From the NCBI GenBank assembly GCA_016719295.1, contig JADKAF010000001.1:6572001-6636000 (forward strand): a stretch of DNA of 64,000 nt, given 5' to 3'. A program made the translations under genes and the position numbers. Positions 26,664 to 34,271 of the stretch are shown piece by piece. The notes beneath the pieces are model-generated. The model ran no database searches. It saw only the letters and a program-made list of their open reading frames with translations, and was not told the DNA's origin. How positions within the stretch are numbered: position 1 is the stretch's first letter; each line of letters begins with the position of its first letter. This stretch comes from Planctomycetota bacterium (GTDB taxonomy: Bacteria; Planctomycetota; UBA1135; JADKAF01).

Positions 26664-27758
26664 ATGAAGAAGATCGGGGTCTTGTTCGGCCAGGAGCGCT
26701 CCTTTCCCCTGGCCTTGGTCGAACGCATCCAGAAGCTCGGCGGCGGCAAGGTCCACGCCGAACGCGCCGTGATCGACCCGCAGCGTCAGGATCGCGAGAT
26801 CCCCTACGACCTGCTCGTCGACCGCATCAGCCACGAGGTCCCCTTCTACCGCATGGTGCTGAAGCTCGCCGTGCAGCAGGGGAAGCAGGTCGTGAACAAC
26901 CCGTTCTGGTGGAGCTGCGACGACAAGCTGCTCTGCAACGCGATCGCGATCGACGCGGGCGTGTGCGTGCCGCGCACGGTGCTCTTGCCGCACAAGCAGC
27001 ACCCGCCGAACACCACCGGGGAGAGCTTCTCCAACCTGCGCTACCCGCTGCCGTGGGAGGAGATCTTCGAGTACGTGGGCTTCCCCGCGTTCCTGAAGCC
27101 CGCCGATGGCGGCGGCTGGCGCGACGTCTACAAGGTGAAGAACGTCGAGGAGTTCTTCGCCGCGTACGACAAGAGCCATGTGCTCCCGATGATCCTGCAG
27201 GAAGGCATCGAGTTCGAGAGCTACTTCCGCTGCTACGTGATCGGGCGCGAGCGCGTGCACGTCATGCCCTATGACCCCGCGCAGCCGCACCATCGCCGCT
27301 ACATCCAGGAGCCGAAGGACTTCCCGGCGAGCTTGATCCAGCGCGTCGAGAACGACGCGCGCGCTCTCTGCCGAGCGCTGGGCTACGACTTCAACACCGT
27401 CGAGCTCGCCGTGCGGAAGGGCGTGCCCTATGCGATCGACTTCATGAACCCGGCGCCCGACGCGGATCTGAAGTCGGTCGGCGAGAAGAACTTCGAGTGG
27501 GTCGTGCAGAACGCCGCCGAGTTCCTGATCGAGCGCGTGCAGAACCCGCGGCCCTTCGAGTTCACCGGCCAGTGGGTGGATACGCGGAAGGCTCTCTTGG
27601 CCGCCGCGGCGAAGGCCTCCGCGCCGGCAGCCGCGCAGCCGACGGCCGCTCCTACGGCCGCTCCTACGGCCGCTCCTACGGCCGCACCCGCGAAGCAGGC
27701 GCCGGCGCCGGCGCCCGCTCCGTCTTCTGCGCAAGCGCAGAACAAGAAGAAGAAATGA
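26664..27758 (+). CDS. ATP-grasp carboxylate-amine ligase (RimK-like) with repeat-rich tail
   Basis: The first 310 residues are an ATP-grasp enzyme. It has an N-terminal pre-ATP-grasp segment (MKKIGVLFGQERSF), the nucleotide-binding stretch FLKPADGGGWRDVYKV, the second binding stretch LQEGIEFESYFRCYVIG, and the metal-binding end VPYAIDFMNPAPDADL. Enzymes of this fold activate a carboxylate as acyl-phosphate and join it to an amine or thiol. The tail (about residues 315-364) is Ala/Pro/Thr-rich with four PTAA units encoded by a 12-bp DNA repeat (27642-27690) and ends in basic KKKK, so it may be a flexible tether. The stop overlaps the GCS2 gene as ATGA. The substrate is unknown; the family also covers glutathione, mycosporine and peptide synthetases. 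Confidence 0.82.
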   Translation: MKKIGVLFGQERSFPLALVERIQKLGGGKVHAERAVIDPQRQDREIPYDLLVDRISHEVPFYRMVLKLAVQQGKQVVNNPFWWSCDDKLLCNAIAIDAGVCVPRTVLLPHKQHPPNTTGESFSNLRYPLPWEEIFEYVGFPAFLKPADGGGWRDVYKVKNVEEFFAAYDKSHVLPMILQEGIEFESYFRCYVIGRERVHVMPYDPAQPHHRRYIQEPKDFPASLIQRVENDARALCRALGYDFNTVELAVRKGVPYAIDFMNPAPDADLKSVGEKNFEWVVQNAAEFLIERVQNPRPFEFTGQWVDTRKALLAAAAKASAPAAAQPTAAPTAAPTAAPTAAPAKQAPAPAPAPSSAQAQNKKKK

Positions 27759-28888
27759 GCTCGAGGATCCCCGCCGTGCGCACCGCCCCCACCCTGACCC
27801 TCGGGATCGAAGAGGAGTTCCAGGTCCTCGATCCCGACACCCTGCAGCTCCGCTCGCATCTGCAGGCCTTCTTCGAGCAGGGCCATCTCCTGCTCGCCGA
27901 GAAGATGAAGAAGGAGCTCCACCAGTCGGTGGTGGAGATCGGCACCGGGGTCTGCAAGGACATCGCCGAGGCCCGGCGCGACGTGATGCAGACGCGTCGC
28001 GTGGTGTACGACCTCGCGGCGCGGAACGGGCTGCTCGTCGCCGCGGCGGGGACGCATCCCTTCTCGCACTGGGCCGATGTGGCGATCACCAGCTCGCCGC
28101 GCTACGACCAGATCATCTCGGATCTGCAGGTCGTGGCGCGCGCGAACCTGATCTTCGGCCTGCACGTGCACGTCGGCGTCGAGGATCGCGAGGTCGCGAT
28201 CCAGATCATGAACGCCGCGCGCTACTTCCTCCCGCACGTCTACGCGCTCTCGGTGAACTCGCCGTTCTGGCTCGGACGCGAGACGGGCTGGAAGAGCTAC
28301 CGCAGCAAGATCTTCGACAAGTTCCCCCGTACGGGGATGCCGGACTACTTCTCCTCGTGGTCGGAGTTCGACAACCACGTCAAGCTCTTGATCAAGACGA
28401 ACTGCATCGACACGGCGACCAAGATCTGGTGGGACGTCCGCCCGCACCCGCTCTACCCGACGCTCGAGTTCCGCATCTGCGACATCCCGATGCGGGTGAA
28501 CGAAACGATCTGCTTCGCGGCCATCTTCCAGGCCATCGTCGCGAAGCTCTACAAGCTCTACAGCCAGAACCTGGGCTTCCGCCTCTACCGTCGCTCGCTC
28601 ATCAACGAGAACAAGTGGCGCGCGGCGCGCTGGGGCACCGAGGCGAAGCTGATCGACTTCGGCCGCCAGGAAGAGCTGCCGTATCCCTTCCTCTTGGAGG
28701 AGCTGCTCGCGTTCATCGACGACGTCGTCGATGAGCTCGGGAGCCGCAAGGAAGTCGAGTACGCGCGCACCATCGTCCGCGAGGGCACGGGCGCCGATCG
28801 GCAGTTGAAGGTGTGGCGCGAGACGGGCGATCTGAAGAAGGTCGCCGAGTGCATCGTGTATCACACGCAGATGGGCATCGGCGACTGA
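27755..28888 (+). CDS. GCS2-type carboxylate-amine ligase (YbdK-like)
   Basis: The 377-residue protein belongs to the glutamate-cysteine ligase type 2 family. The opening LTLGIEEEFQVLDPDT holds the Glu cluster for metal and ATP binding. Further conserved stretches are VVEIGTGVCKDIAEAR, LVAAAGTHPFSHW, FGLHVHVGVEDRE and HPLYPTLEFRICDIPM. Relatives have weak glutamate-cysteine ligase activity, but many sit in clusters with ATP-grasp enzymes and probably make other amides. It is coupled to the preceding ATP-grasp gene by ATGA, and is followed by a 225-bp tandem hairpin array before the next gene. This arrangement supports a shared pathway in which GCS2 and ATP-grasp enzymes act one after the other. 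Confidence 0.88.
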   Translation: MSSRIPAVRTAPTLTLGIEEEFQVLDPDTLQLRSHLQAFFEQGHLLLAEKMKKELHQSVVEIGTGVCKDIAEARRDVMQTRRVVYDLAARNGLLVAAAGTHPFSHWADVAITSSPRYDQIISDLQVVARANLIFGLHVHVGVEDREVAIQIMNAARYFLPHVYALSVNSPFWLGRETGWKSYRSKIFDKFPRTGMPDYFSSWSEFDNHVKLLIKTNCIDTATKIWWDVRPHPLYPTLEFRICDIPMRVNETICFAAIFQAIVAKLYKLYSQNLGFRLYRRSLINENKWRAARWGTEAKLIDFGRQEELPYPFLLEELLAFIDDVVDELGSRKEVEYARTIVREGTGADRQLKVWRETGDLKKVAECIVYHTQMGIGD

Positions 28889-28892
28889 ACCT

Positions 28893-29117
28893 GCTGGCCC
28901 GACGCCTGACGACGTTGAGCGTTGTTTGCTAGCCCAACGCCTGACGGCGTTGGGCGTTGTTTGCTGGCCCAACGCCTGACGGTGTTCGGTGTTGGCTGGC
29001 CCAACACGTGACGGTGTTCGGTGTTGGCTGGCCCAACACGTGACGGTGTTGGGTGTTGGCTGGCCCAACACCTGACGGTGTTGGGTGTTGGCTGGCCCAA
29101 CACCTGACGGTGTTGGG
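28893..29117 (+). repeat. Tandem array of seven covarying hairpin units
   Basis: Six complete units and a partial one follow the GCS2 stop: two of 35 bp (28893, 28928), four of 32 bp (28963, 28995, 29027, 29059) and a truncated one at 29091-29117. Each has the plan GCTGGCCCAAC-RCC-TGAC-GGYGTTG and can fold into a stem of up to 10 bp with a TGAC loop. Unit 2 pairs AACGCC with GGCGTT, while units 6 and 7 pair AACACC with GGTGTT, so the stem is kept by compensatory changes. Units 3-5 have one or two mismatches. The array fills most of the 270 bp between two genes of the same operon. Confidence 0.93.
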
Positions 29118-29158
29118 CGCGTTCGATCGCGCTTGGGATCGGAGGAGCGGAGGACGGC

Positions 29159-30394
29159 ATGGATCGCGAGCTGCGGGAGCTCTACAACCGCCATTTCAGC
29201 ACCGAGCGCTACGCGAGCTTCCAGCGCCGCTTCGAGCAGCGCCTGGGGATGCCGCCGGCTTTCCGGCTCGCCGAGTCGCCGGTCTTCTGGGACGCTGCCA
29301 CGCGGACGCGCTTCGGCGAGGCCGCGCGCGGCATCATGGCCGAGCTCGAGCAGCCCGCGCTGCTCGAGAAGATGCGCGCGGCGGTGCCCGAGCGCTTCTT
29401 CGTGCGCGGCGAGCAAGGCCTGCCGACCTTCGCGCTCGTCGACTTCGCGGTGGCTCGCGACGCGAGCGGCGCCATCGTCCCGCGGCTGATCGAGCTCCAG
29501 GGTTTCCCTTCGCTCTTCGCGCTGAAGTCGCTGCACGCCGAGCTCTGGCAGGAGGAGCTCGCGACGATCGAGGGTTTCCCGAGCCATGCCGATCCCTACT
29601 TCGGCGGGCTGGACCACGCGAGCTATCGAGCGCGTCTGCGCCAAGCTCTCGTCGGCGAGCACGATCCCAGCGAGGTGGTGCTGGTCGACGTGCAGCCGGA
29701 GCAGCAGAAGACGAAGGTCGACTTCGTCGCGACGGAGCTGCTCTTCGGCGTGCGCGCCGTATGCCTGACCGAGCTCCGCCTGATCGGGAAGACGCTGCAC
29801 GCGCCGCTCCGCGGCAAGCTCGCTCCCGTGAAGCGGATCTACAACCGCCTCGTCTTCGACGAGCTCGCGTCGAAGGGGATCCACGCGCCGTTCGCGTGGG
29901 ATGCGGAGATCGACGTCGAGTGGGCGCCGCACCCCAACTGGTACTGGAAGTGGTCGAAGTACACGGTGCCGCACCTCCGGCACCCCTCCGTGCCGAAGAC
30001 CACGCTGCTCAGCGAGCTCTCGGTGGTTCCGCCGCTCGAGCGCTACGTGCTGAAGCCGCTCTTCTCCTTCTCGGGCGTCGGCGTGAACGTCGACCCCACG
30101 CCGCAGGATCTCGCCTCCATTCCGGCTGCCGAGCGTTCCCTCTGGTGCTTGCAGGAGAAAGTCGACTACGCGCCCGCGATGCAGGCCGCCGATGGCGGCG
30201 GGGTGAAGATCGAGGTGCGCATGATGTTCATCCAGAACCCCGCCACGAAGCGCCTCGAGCTCTGCATGAACCTCTGCCGCCTCTCGCGCGGCAAGATGCT
30301 CGGCGTCGACTTCAACAAGGACTTCAGCTGGGTCGGGAGCTCGGTCGCGCTCTGCCCCGTGCCGGAGCCGAAGTCGAGCTCTACGCCGCGGTGA
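29159..30394 (+). CDS. ATP-grasp-like protein, second ligase of the amidoligase operon
   Basis: I do not recognise this 411-residue protein as a named family, but its C-terminal half has ATP-grasp features: RYVLKPLFSFSGVGVNVDPT (nucleotide-binding Lys and Gly-rich loop), LQEKVDYAPAM (hinge-like acidic stretch) and VKIEVRMMFI. The N-terminal half is mixed alpha/beta, with IELQGFPSLFALKSLHAELW and VVLVDVQPEQQKTKVDF. It has no signal peptide or membrane segment. The ATG at 29159 follows GGAGGACGGC. It lies just after the hairpin array, and its stop overlaps recQ as GTGA. A ligase adding a further group to the product of the two upstream enzymes is a reasonable inference. Structure comparison would decide whether the full ATP-grasp metal site is present. 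Confidence 0.68.
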   Translation: MDRELRELYNRHFSTERYASFQRRFEQRLGMPPAFRLAESPVFWDAATRTRFGEAARGIMAELEQPALLEKMRAAVPERFFVRGEQGLPTFALVDFAVARDASGAIVPRLIELQGFPSLFALKSLHAELWQEELATIEGFPSHADPYFGGLDHASYRARLRQALVGEHDPSEVVLVDVQPEQQKTKVDFVATELLFGVRAVCLTELRLIGKTLHAPLRGKLAPVKRIYNRLVFDELASKGIHAPFAWDAEIDVEWAPHPNWYWKWSKYTVPHLRHPSVPKTTLLSELSVVPPLERYVLKPLFSFSGVGVNVDPTPQDLASIPAAERSLWCLQEKVDYAPAMQAADGGGVKIEVRMMFIQNPATKRLELCMNLCRLSRGKMLGVDFNKDFSWVGSSVALCPVPEPKSSSTPR

Positions 30395-32115
30395 GCGACG
30401 GCGCGCGCGCGATCGAGCGCGCAGCCCCGAGCGAGGCCGAGCTCCGCTCGTCGCTGCGCGCCCACTTCGGCCACGAGGCCTTTCGCGGTCGGCAGGAGGA
30501 GGCGATCCGCGCGGTGCTCGGCGGCGGCGATGTCCTCGTCCTCTGGCCGACGGGCGAGGGCAAGTCGCTCTGCTACCAGCTCCCCGCGTTGCATCTCGAG
30601 GGGCTCAGCTTGGTCGTGAGCCCGCTCATCGCGCTGATGAAGGACCAGGTCGATGCCCTGGTCGCGCGCGGGATCCCGGCGACCTTCATCAACTCCTCGC
30701 TCTCGCGCGAGGAGCGCGAGCAGCGCCTCCTGCGCGTGCTCGCGGGAGAGATGAAGCTCCTCTACGTGACGCCCGAGCGCCTGCGCCAGGAGGCGTTCCG
30801 CTCGGCTCTGCAGGGGATCGCCATCGCGCGCTTCGTCGTCGACGAAGCCCACTGCGTCTCGCAGTGGGGCCACGACTTCCGCCCGGACTACGCGGACTTG
30901 GGGAGGCGCCGGCGCGAGCTCGGCTCCCCGCCGCTCGTGGCGCTCACCGCGACCGCGACACCCGAGGTGAGAGCGGACCTCCTGCGCGTGCTCGAGGCCG
31001 AGAGCGCGGAGGTCTTCGCGACGAGCATCGCCCGCGCGGGCCACTTCCTCGCCGTGAGCGAGCTCGAGGGCTTCGAGGCGAAGAAGGAGCGCCTGCTCGC
31101 GTTGCTCGAGAGCTGGACCCCGCCCGGCATCGTCTACTGCGCGCTGATCCAGGAGCTCTTGCGCTTGGAGGACGAGCTCGCACGCATCGGGATCCGCTGC
31201 CTCGTCTACCACGGAGATCTCTCGGCCGAGGAGCGCCGCGCGATGCAGGAGCGCTTCCTCGCCTCGCGCGATCTCTTAGTGCTCGCGACCAACGCGTTCG
31301 GCATGGGCATCGACAAGCCGGACATCCGCTTCGTCGTGCACTGGCAGCTCCCCGGCACGCTGGAGGCCTACGTGCAGGAGACGGGCCGCGCGGGCCGCGA
31401 CGGCCACGGCGCCTGGTGCGAGCTCTTCTTCGATCCGGAGGATCTCGCGATCCAGCAGGGCTTCATCGCCTGGGCCAATCCGACGCGCGAGCTGGCCGAG
31501 CTCTTGGGGCATGTGCTCGAGCGCGAGGCCGATCATCTGCACGAGCTCAGCGAAGAGGACGTGCGCGAGGAGGTGCTGAAGAAGTCGCGCGGCGACGGCC
31601 GCGTCGCGACGATCTTGAAGCTCTTCGAGGTGCAGGGGATCCTCTCTGGTCCGCTCGGGCAGGCGGGAACTACGCTGCTCCGACCCTTCGATGCGCGGGA
31701 GCTGCCGGCGGATTGGAACGACGCGAAGAAGCGCTCGAGCCTCCAGAAGCTCCTCTCCCTCGTGCAGTACGCGCGCGACGAGGAGTGTCGGCAGGTGCAC
31801 CTCCGCAGCTACTTCGGGGAGGAGGACTGTGCGCCCTGCCAGGCTTGCGACCGCTGCGTCGATCCCGCGGTTTGGCGCGCGCAGCATCTCGTGGAGGCGC
31901 GTCCGCTCGCGGCGGCGACGAGCCTCTCGCGCTTCCCCGCGCGCGGCGAATGGGTGAGCATCGACGGCCGATGGGTCGGGCGCGTGCTGCGCGTGCACGG
32001 CAAGGGCAAGCAGACGCGCTACGAGATCGAGCTCTCGCCTTCGCTGGAGCTTCGCACCTACGATGTGCGGCGGCACCACGTGCGGCATCTCCGCGACGAG
32101 GAACCGAGCTCATGA
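30391..32115 (+). CDS. recQ: RecQ-family ATP-dependent DNA helicase lacking HRDC
   Basis: The 574-residue protein has the RecQ helicase core. Motif I is LWPTGEGKSLCYQLPAL, with Glu where most RecQ proteins have Gly in GGGKS. Motif II is VVDEAHCVSQWGHDFRPDY, motif III TATAT, and motif VI YVQETGRAGRDG. The RecQ-C zinc site is complete, with ECRQVHLRSYF and CAPCQACDRC. It unwinds DNA 3' to 5' in recombination and replication repair. No HRDC domain follows; the C-terminal 75 residues form a small beta-rich region (GEWVSIDGRWVGRVLRVHG) instead. The GTG start overlaps the ATP-grasp-like gene by 4 bp and the stop overlaps murQ, so it is translated within this operon despite an unrelated role. Confidence 0.92.
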   Translation: MSDGARAIERAAPSEAELRSSLRAHFGHEAFRGRQEEAIRAVLGGGDVLVLWPTGEGKSLCYQLPALHLEGLSLVVSPLIALMKDQVDALVARGIPATFINSSLSREEREQRLLRVLAGEMKLLYVTPERLRQEAFRSALQGIAIARFVVDEAHCVSQWGHDFRPDYADLGRRRRELGSPPLVALTATATPEVRADLLRVLEAESAEVFATSIARAGHFLAVSELEGFEAKKERLLALLESWTPPGIVYCALIQELLRLEDELARIGIRCLVYHGDLSAEERRAMQERFLASRDLLVLATNAFGMGIDKPDIRFVVHWQLPGTLEAYVQETGRAGRDGHGAWCELFFDPEDLAIQQGFIAWANPTRELAELLGHVLEREADHLHELSEEDVREEVLKKSRGDGRVATILKLFEVQGILSGPLGQAGTTLLRPFDARELPADWNDAKKRSSLQKLLSLVQYARDEECRQVHLRSYFGEEDCAPCQACDRCVDPAVWRAQHLVEARPLAAATSLSRFPARGEWVSIDGRWVGRVLRVHGKGKQTRYEIELSPSLELRTYDVRRHHVRHLRDEEPSS

Positions 32116-33023
32116 GCAGCGAACGCGATCTCCCGCGCACCGAGGAGCGGAACCCGGCGAGCGAGGGACTGGACCTCCGCGGCGGCGCGGAGCAGGTGCG
32201 CCTCTTCCTGGACGACCAGCGCGCGGCGTTCGATGCGGTGGCCCTCGCCTCCGCCGAGCTCGATCGCGCGATCGACGCGATCGCGGAGGTGCTGAGCACC
32301 GGCGGGCGCCTCGTCTACGGCGGCGCGGGGACGAGCGGGCGCCTGGGCGTGCTCGATGCTTCGGAGTGCCCGCCCACCTTCTCCTCCGATCCGGAGCAGG
32401 TAGTGGGCCTGATCGCCGGCGGCGACCGGGCGCTCCGCCATCCCATCGAGGCCGCCGAGGACTCTCCCGAGGATGGCGCCGCGGCCCTGCGCGCGATCGC
32501 GCTCCGCCAGGGCGACCTCTTCCTCGGCATCACCGCGAGCGGGCGCACTCCCTGGGTGCGCGGTGCACTGGAGTACGCGCGCTCCGTCGGCGCGCGCACG
32601 GGGCTGCTCTGCTGCTCGCCGCCGCCCGCGGAGCTCTTGGTCGATCACCTGCTTCGCCTGCCGACCGGACCCGAGCTCGTGACCGGCTCGACGCGGCTCA
32701 AAGCCGGGACCGCGACCAAGCTGGCGCTGAACGCGCTCACGACGCTCGCGTTCGTGCGCCTGGGCAAGGTCTACGGCAACCTCATGGTCGACGTGAAGGC
32801 GACCAACGCGAAGCTGCGCGCGCGCGCGCAGCGCATCGTCGTGCAGGCGACGCAGTGCTCGCCGGAGCGCGCGGTGGCTCTGCTGAACGAGGCGGGCGGA
32901 CGAGTGAAGCTCGCCATCGTGATGCAGCTCCTCGCGCTCGACGCCGCCGACGCGGAAGCGCAGCTCGCGTTGCACCGCGGCCACATCCGAAACACCCTGC
33001 GCGCCGCACGTGGCGGCGCTTGA
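32112..33023 (+). CDS. murQ: N-acetylmuramic acid 6-phosphate etherase
   Basis: MurQ removes the D-lactyl ether from MurNAc-6-phosphate to give GlcNAc-6-phosphate in cell-wall recycling. The 303-residue protein begins with the family stretch TEERNPASEGLD. It shows the SIS-domain site VYGGAGTSGRLGVLDASE, followed by CPPTF with the catalytic Glu, then LFLGITASGRTPWV and the family end motif NLMVDVKATNAKL. The ATG overlaps recQ by 4 bp. A probable amino-sugar kinase (20846-21745) could supply a related step. MurQ implies that this organism makes or feeds on peptidoglycan, in line with present views of planctomycete walls. Confidence 0.94.
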   Translation: MSSERDLPRTEERNPASEGLDLRGGAEQVRLFLDDQRAAFDAVALASAELDRAIDAIAEVLSTGGRLVYGGAGTSGRLGVLDASECPPTFSSDPEQVVGLIAGGDRALRHPIEAAEDSPEDGAAALRAIALRQGDLFLGITASGRTPWVRGALEYARSVGARTGLLCCSPPPAELLVDHLLRLPTGPELVTGSTRLKAGTATKLALNALTTLAFVRLGKVYGNLMVDVKATNAKLRARAQRIVVQATQCSPERAVALLNEAGGRVKLAIVMQLLALDAADAEAQLALHRGHIRNTLRAARGGA

Positions 33024-33072
33024 TCCCCTGGTTCTCAACGCTCCTCACCGGAGCAAGGTCCGCAGCCGAACG

Positions 33073-33480
33073 ATGGAACTCGTCCAAGAGATCGTGGTCT
33101 TCCTCGAGAACAAGCCCGGCGTCCTGGCGCGCCTCACCGCCGCTCTCGCGGCTCACAAGATCAGCATCCTCGGGTTCAGCCTGCAGAACGCTCTGGACCA
33201 CGGCGCGATCCGCATGGTCGTGAGCAAGCCCACCGAGACCCTGCACCTCCTCGGCGAGCACGGCATGCTCGCGTTCGCGAACGAGATCCTCTGGGTGAAG
33301 GTGCGGAACCAGGCCGGCGCGATGGCGGCGCTCACCGATGCGCTCACGAAGGCGAAGGTGAGCGTCGAGTACGCCTATGGGAGTGCCGGGCCCAGCGCGA
33401 AGGCGCATGGGTTCTACCTGCGGGTCTCCAATGCGAAGAAGGCGTTGGAGGTGCTGGCGAAGGTCGAGGGCGTCGAGTAA
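33073..33480 (+). CDS. Protein with two ACT domains
   Basis: The 135-residue protein consists of two ACT domains. The first is seen in EIVVFLENKPGVLARLTAAL with its usual continuation KISILGFSL; the second in ILWVKVRNQAGAMAALTDAL followed by VSVEYAYGS. ACT domains bind amino acids or other small ligands and regulate metabolic enzymes. Free-standing tandem ACT proteins are common in deep-branching bacteria, with unknown targets. The ATG at 33073 is chosen because the first ACT strand begins directly after it. It lies 49 bp downstream of murQ on the same strand and converges on the yebC-like gene 18 bp away. Confidence 0.82.
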   Translation: MELVQEIVVFLENKPGVLARLTAALAAHKISILGFSLQNALDHGAIRMVVSKPTETLHLLGEHGMLAFANEILWVKVRNQAGAMAALTDALTKAKVSVEYAYGSAGPSAKAHGFYLRVSNAKKALEVLAKVEGVE

Positions 33481-33498
33481 GCGCGCGCCCTCGCCCGC

Positions 33499-34209
33499 TC
33501 AGTCGATCGCCGAGAAGAACCTCTGCACATCGTCGTGGTCGTCGAGCGCCGAAAGGAACTCCTCGACCTCGGCGCGCTGCTCCGGCGAGAGCTGGACCTT
33601 GTCCTTCGCGCGATAGCCGAGCTCGGCCTGCGTCACTTCCCAGCCCGCGGCCTGCAGCGCCTTGGAGACGGTGTAGAGGTCCTCGCGGTTGGTGAAGAAG
33701 CGGGCACCGGTCTTCTCGTCGCCAGCGGGGACGACCTCGAGGTCCTGCGCGCCGGCTTCGATCGCGGCGCTCTCGGCGTCGTAGCCTTCGCCTTCGTGCG
33801 ACGCGTCGATGATGCCGACGTGGTCGAAGAGGAACATCACCTTCGAGCCGAACTGGCCGTACTCGGTGAAGAGGTTCCGGATCTCCGGCACGGTGCGATT
33901 GCGGTTGTCCGTCATCGCCTCGACGATCACTGCGACGTTGTGCGGGCCCATGCCCTCGAAGGTGATCGAGTCGAGCTCAGCGCCGTCGCCGCCGGCACCC
34001 GAGCCCTTCTTGATCGCGCGCTGGATCGTGTCGTTGGAGACCGAGAACTTGCGCGCCGCCTCGACCGCGAGGCCGAGGCGCGGGTTCATCGCGGGGTCGG
34101 GCGTGCCGACCTTGGCCGAGATGGTGATCTCGCGGACGAGCTTGGTGACGACCTTGGCGCGCTTGGCGGCGTTCACCTCGCGCTTCGCGTGCATCCACTG
34201 GCGACCCAT
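33499..34209 (-). CDS. YebC/PmpR-family (TACO1-like) regulator
   Basis: The 236-residue protein is a full-length YebC/TACO1 family member. It begins with the family opening MGRQWMHAKREVNAAKRAKV, a diverged form of the usual GHSKWxxIKxxK, and contains ARKFSVSNDTIQRAIKKGSG, ITFEGMGPHNVAVIVEAMTDNRNRT and a C-terminal acidic end. These proteins help translation of proline-rich stretches on the ribosome and were earlier viewed as transcription regulators. The start ATG at 34209 has CGAGGAACC upstream. It lies 62 bp downstream of the fatty-acid oxidation gene on the same strand. Confidence 0.92.
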   Translation of the reverse strand: MGRQWMHAKREVNAAKRAKVVTKLVREITISAKVGTPDPAMNPRLGLAVEAARKFSVSNDTIQRAIKKGSGAGGDGAELDSITFEGMGPHNVAVIVEAMTDNRNRTVPEIRNLFTEYGQFGSKVMFLFDHVGIIDASHEGEGYDAESAAIEAGAQDLEVVPAGDEKTGARFFTNREDLYTVSKALQAAGWEVTQAELGYRAKDKVQLSPEQRAEVEEFLSALDDHDDVQRFFSAID

Positions 34210-34271
34210 GGTTCCTCGGGCGATCTAGCTAGGGTTTCTTCGGTACAGGATGACGAGCGAGGGCTCGCGGC

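Noticed and set aside
28893..29117. CRISPR array
   Set aside because: Units are contiguous without unique spacers and no cas genes are present; it is a tandem hairpin array.
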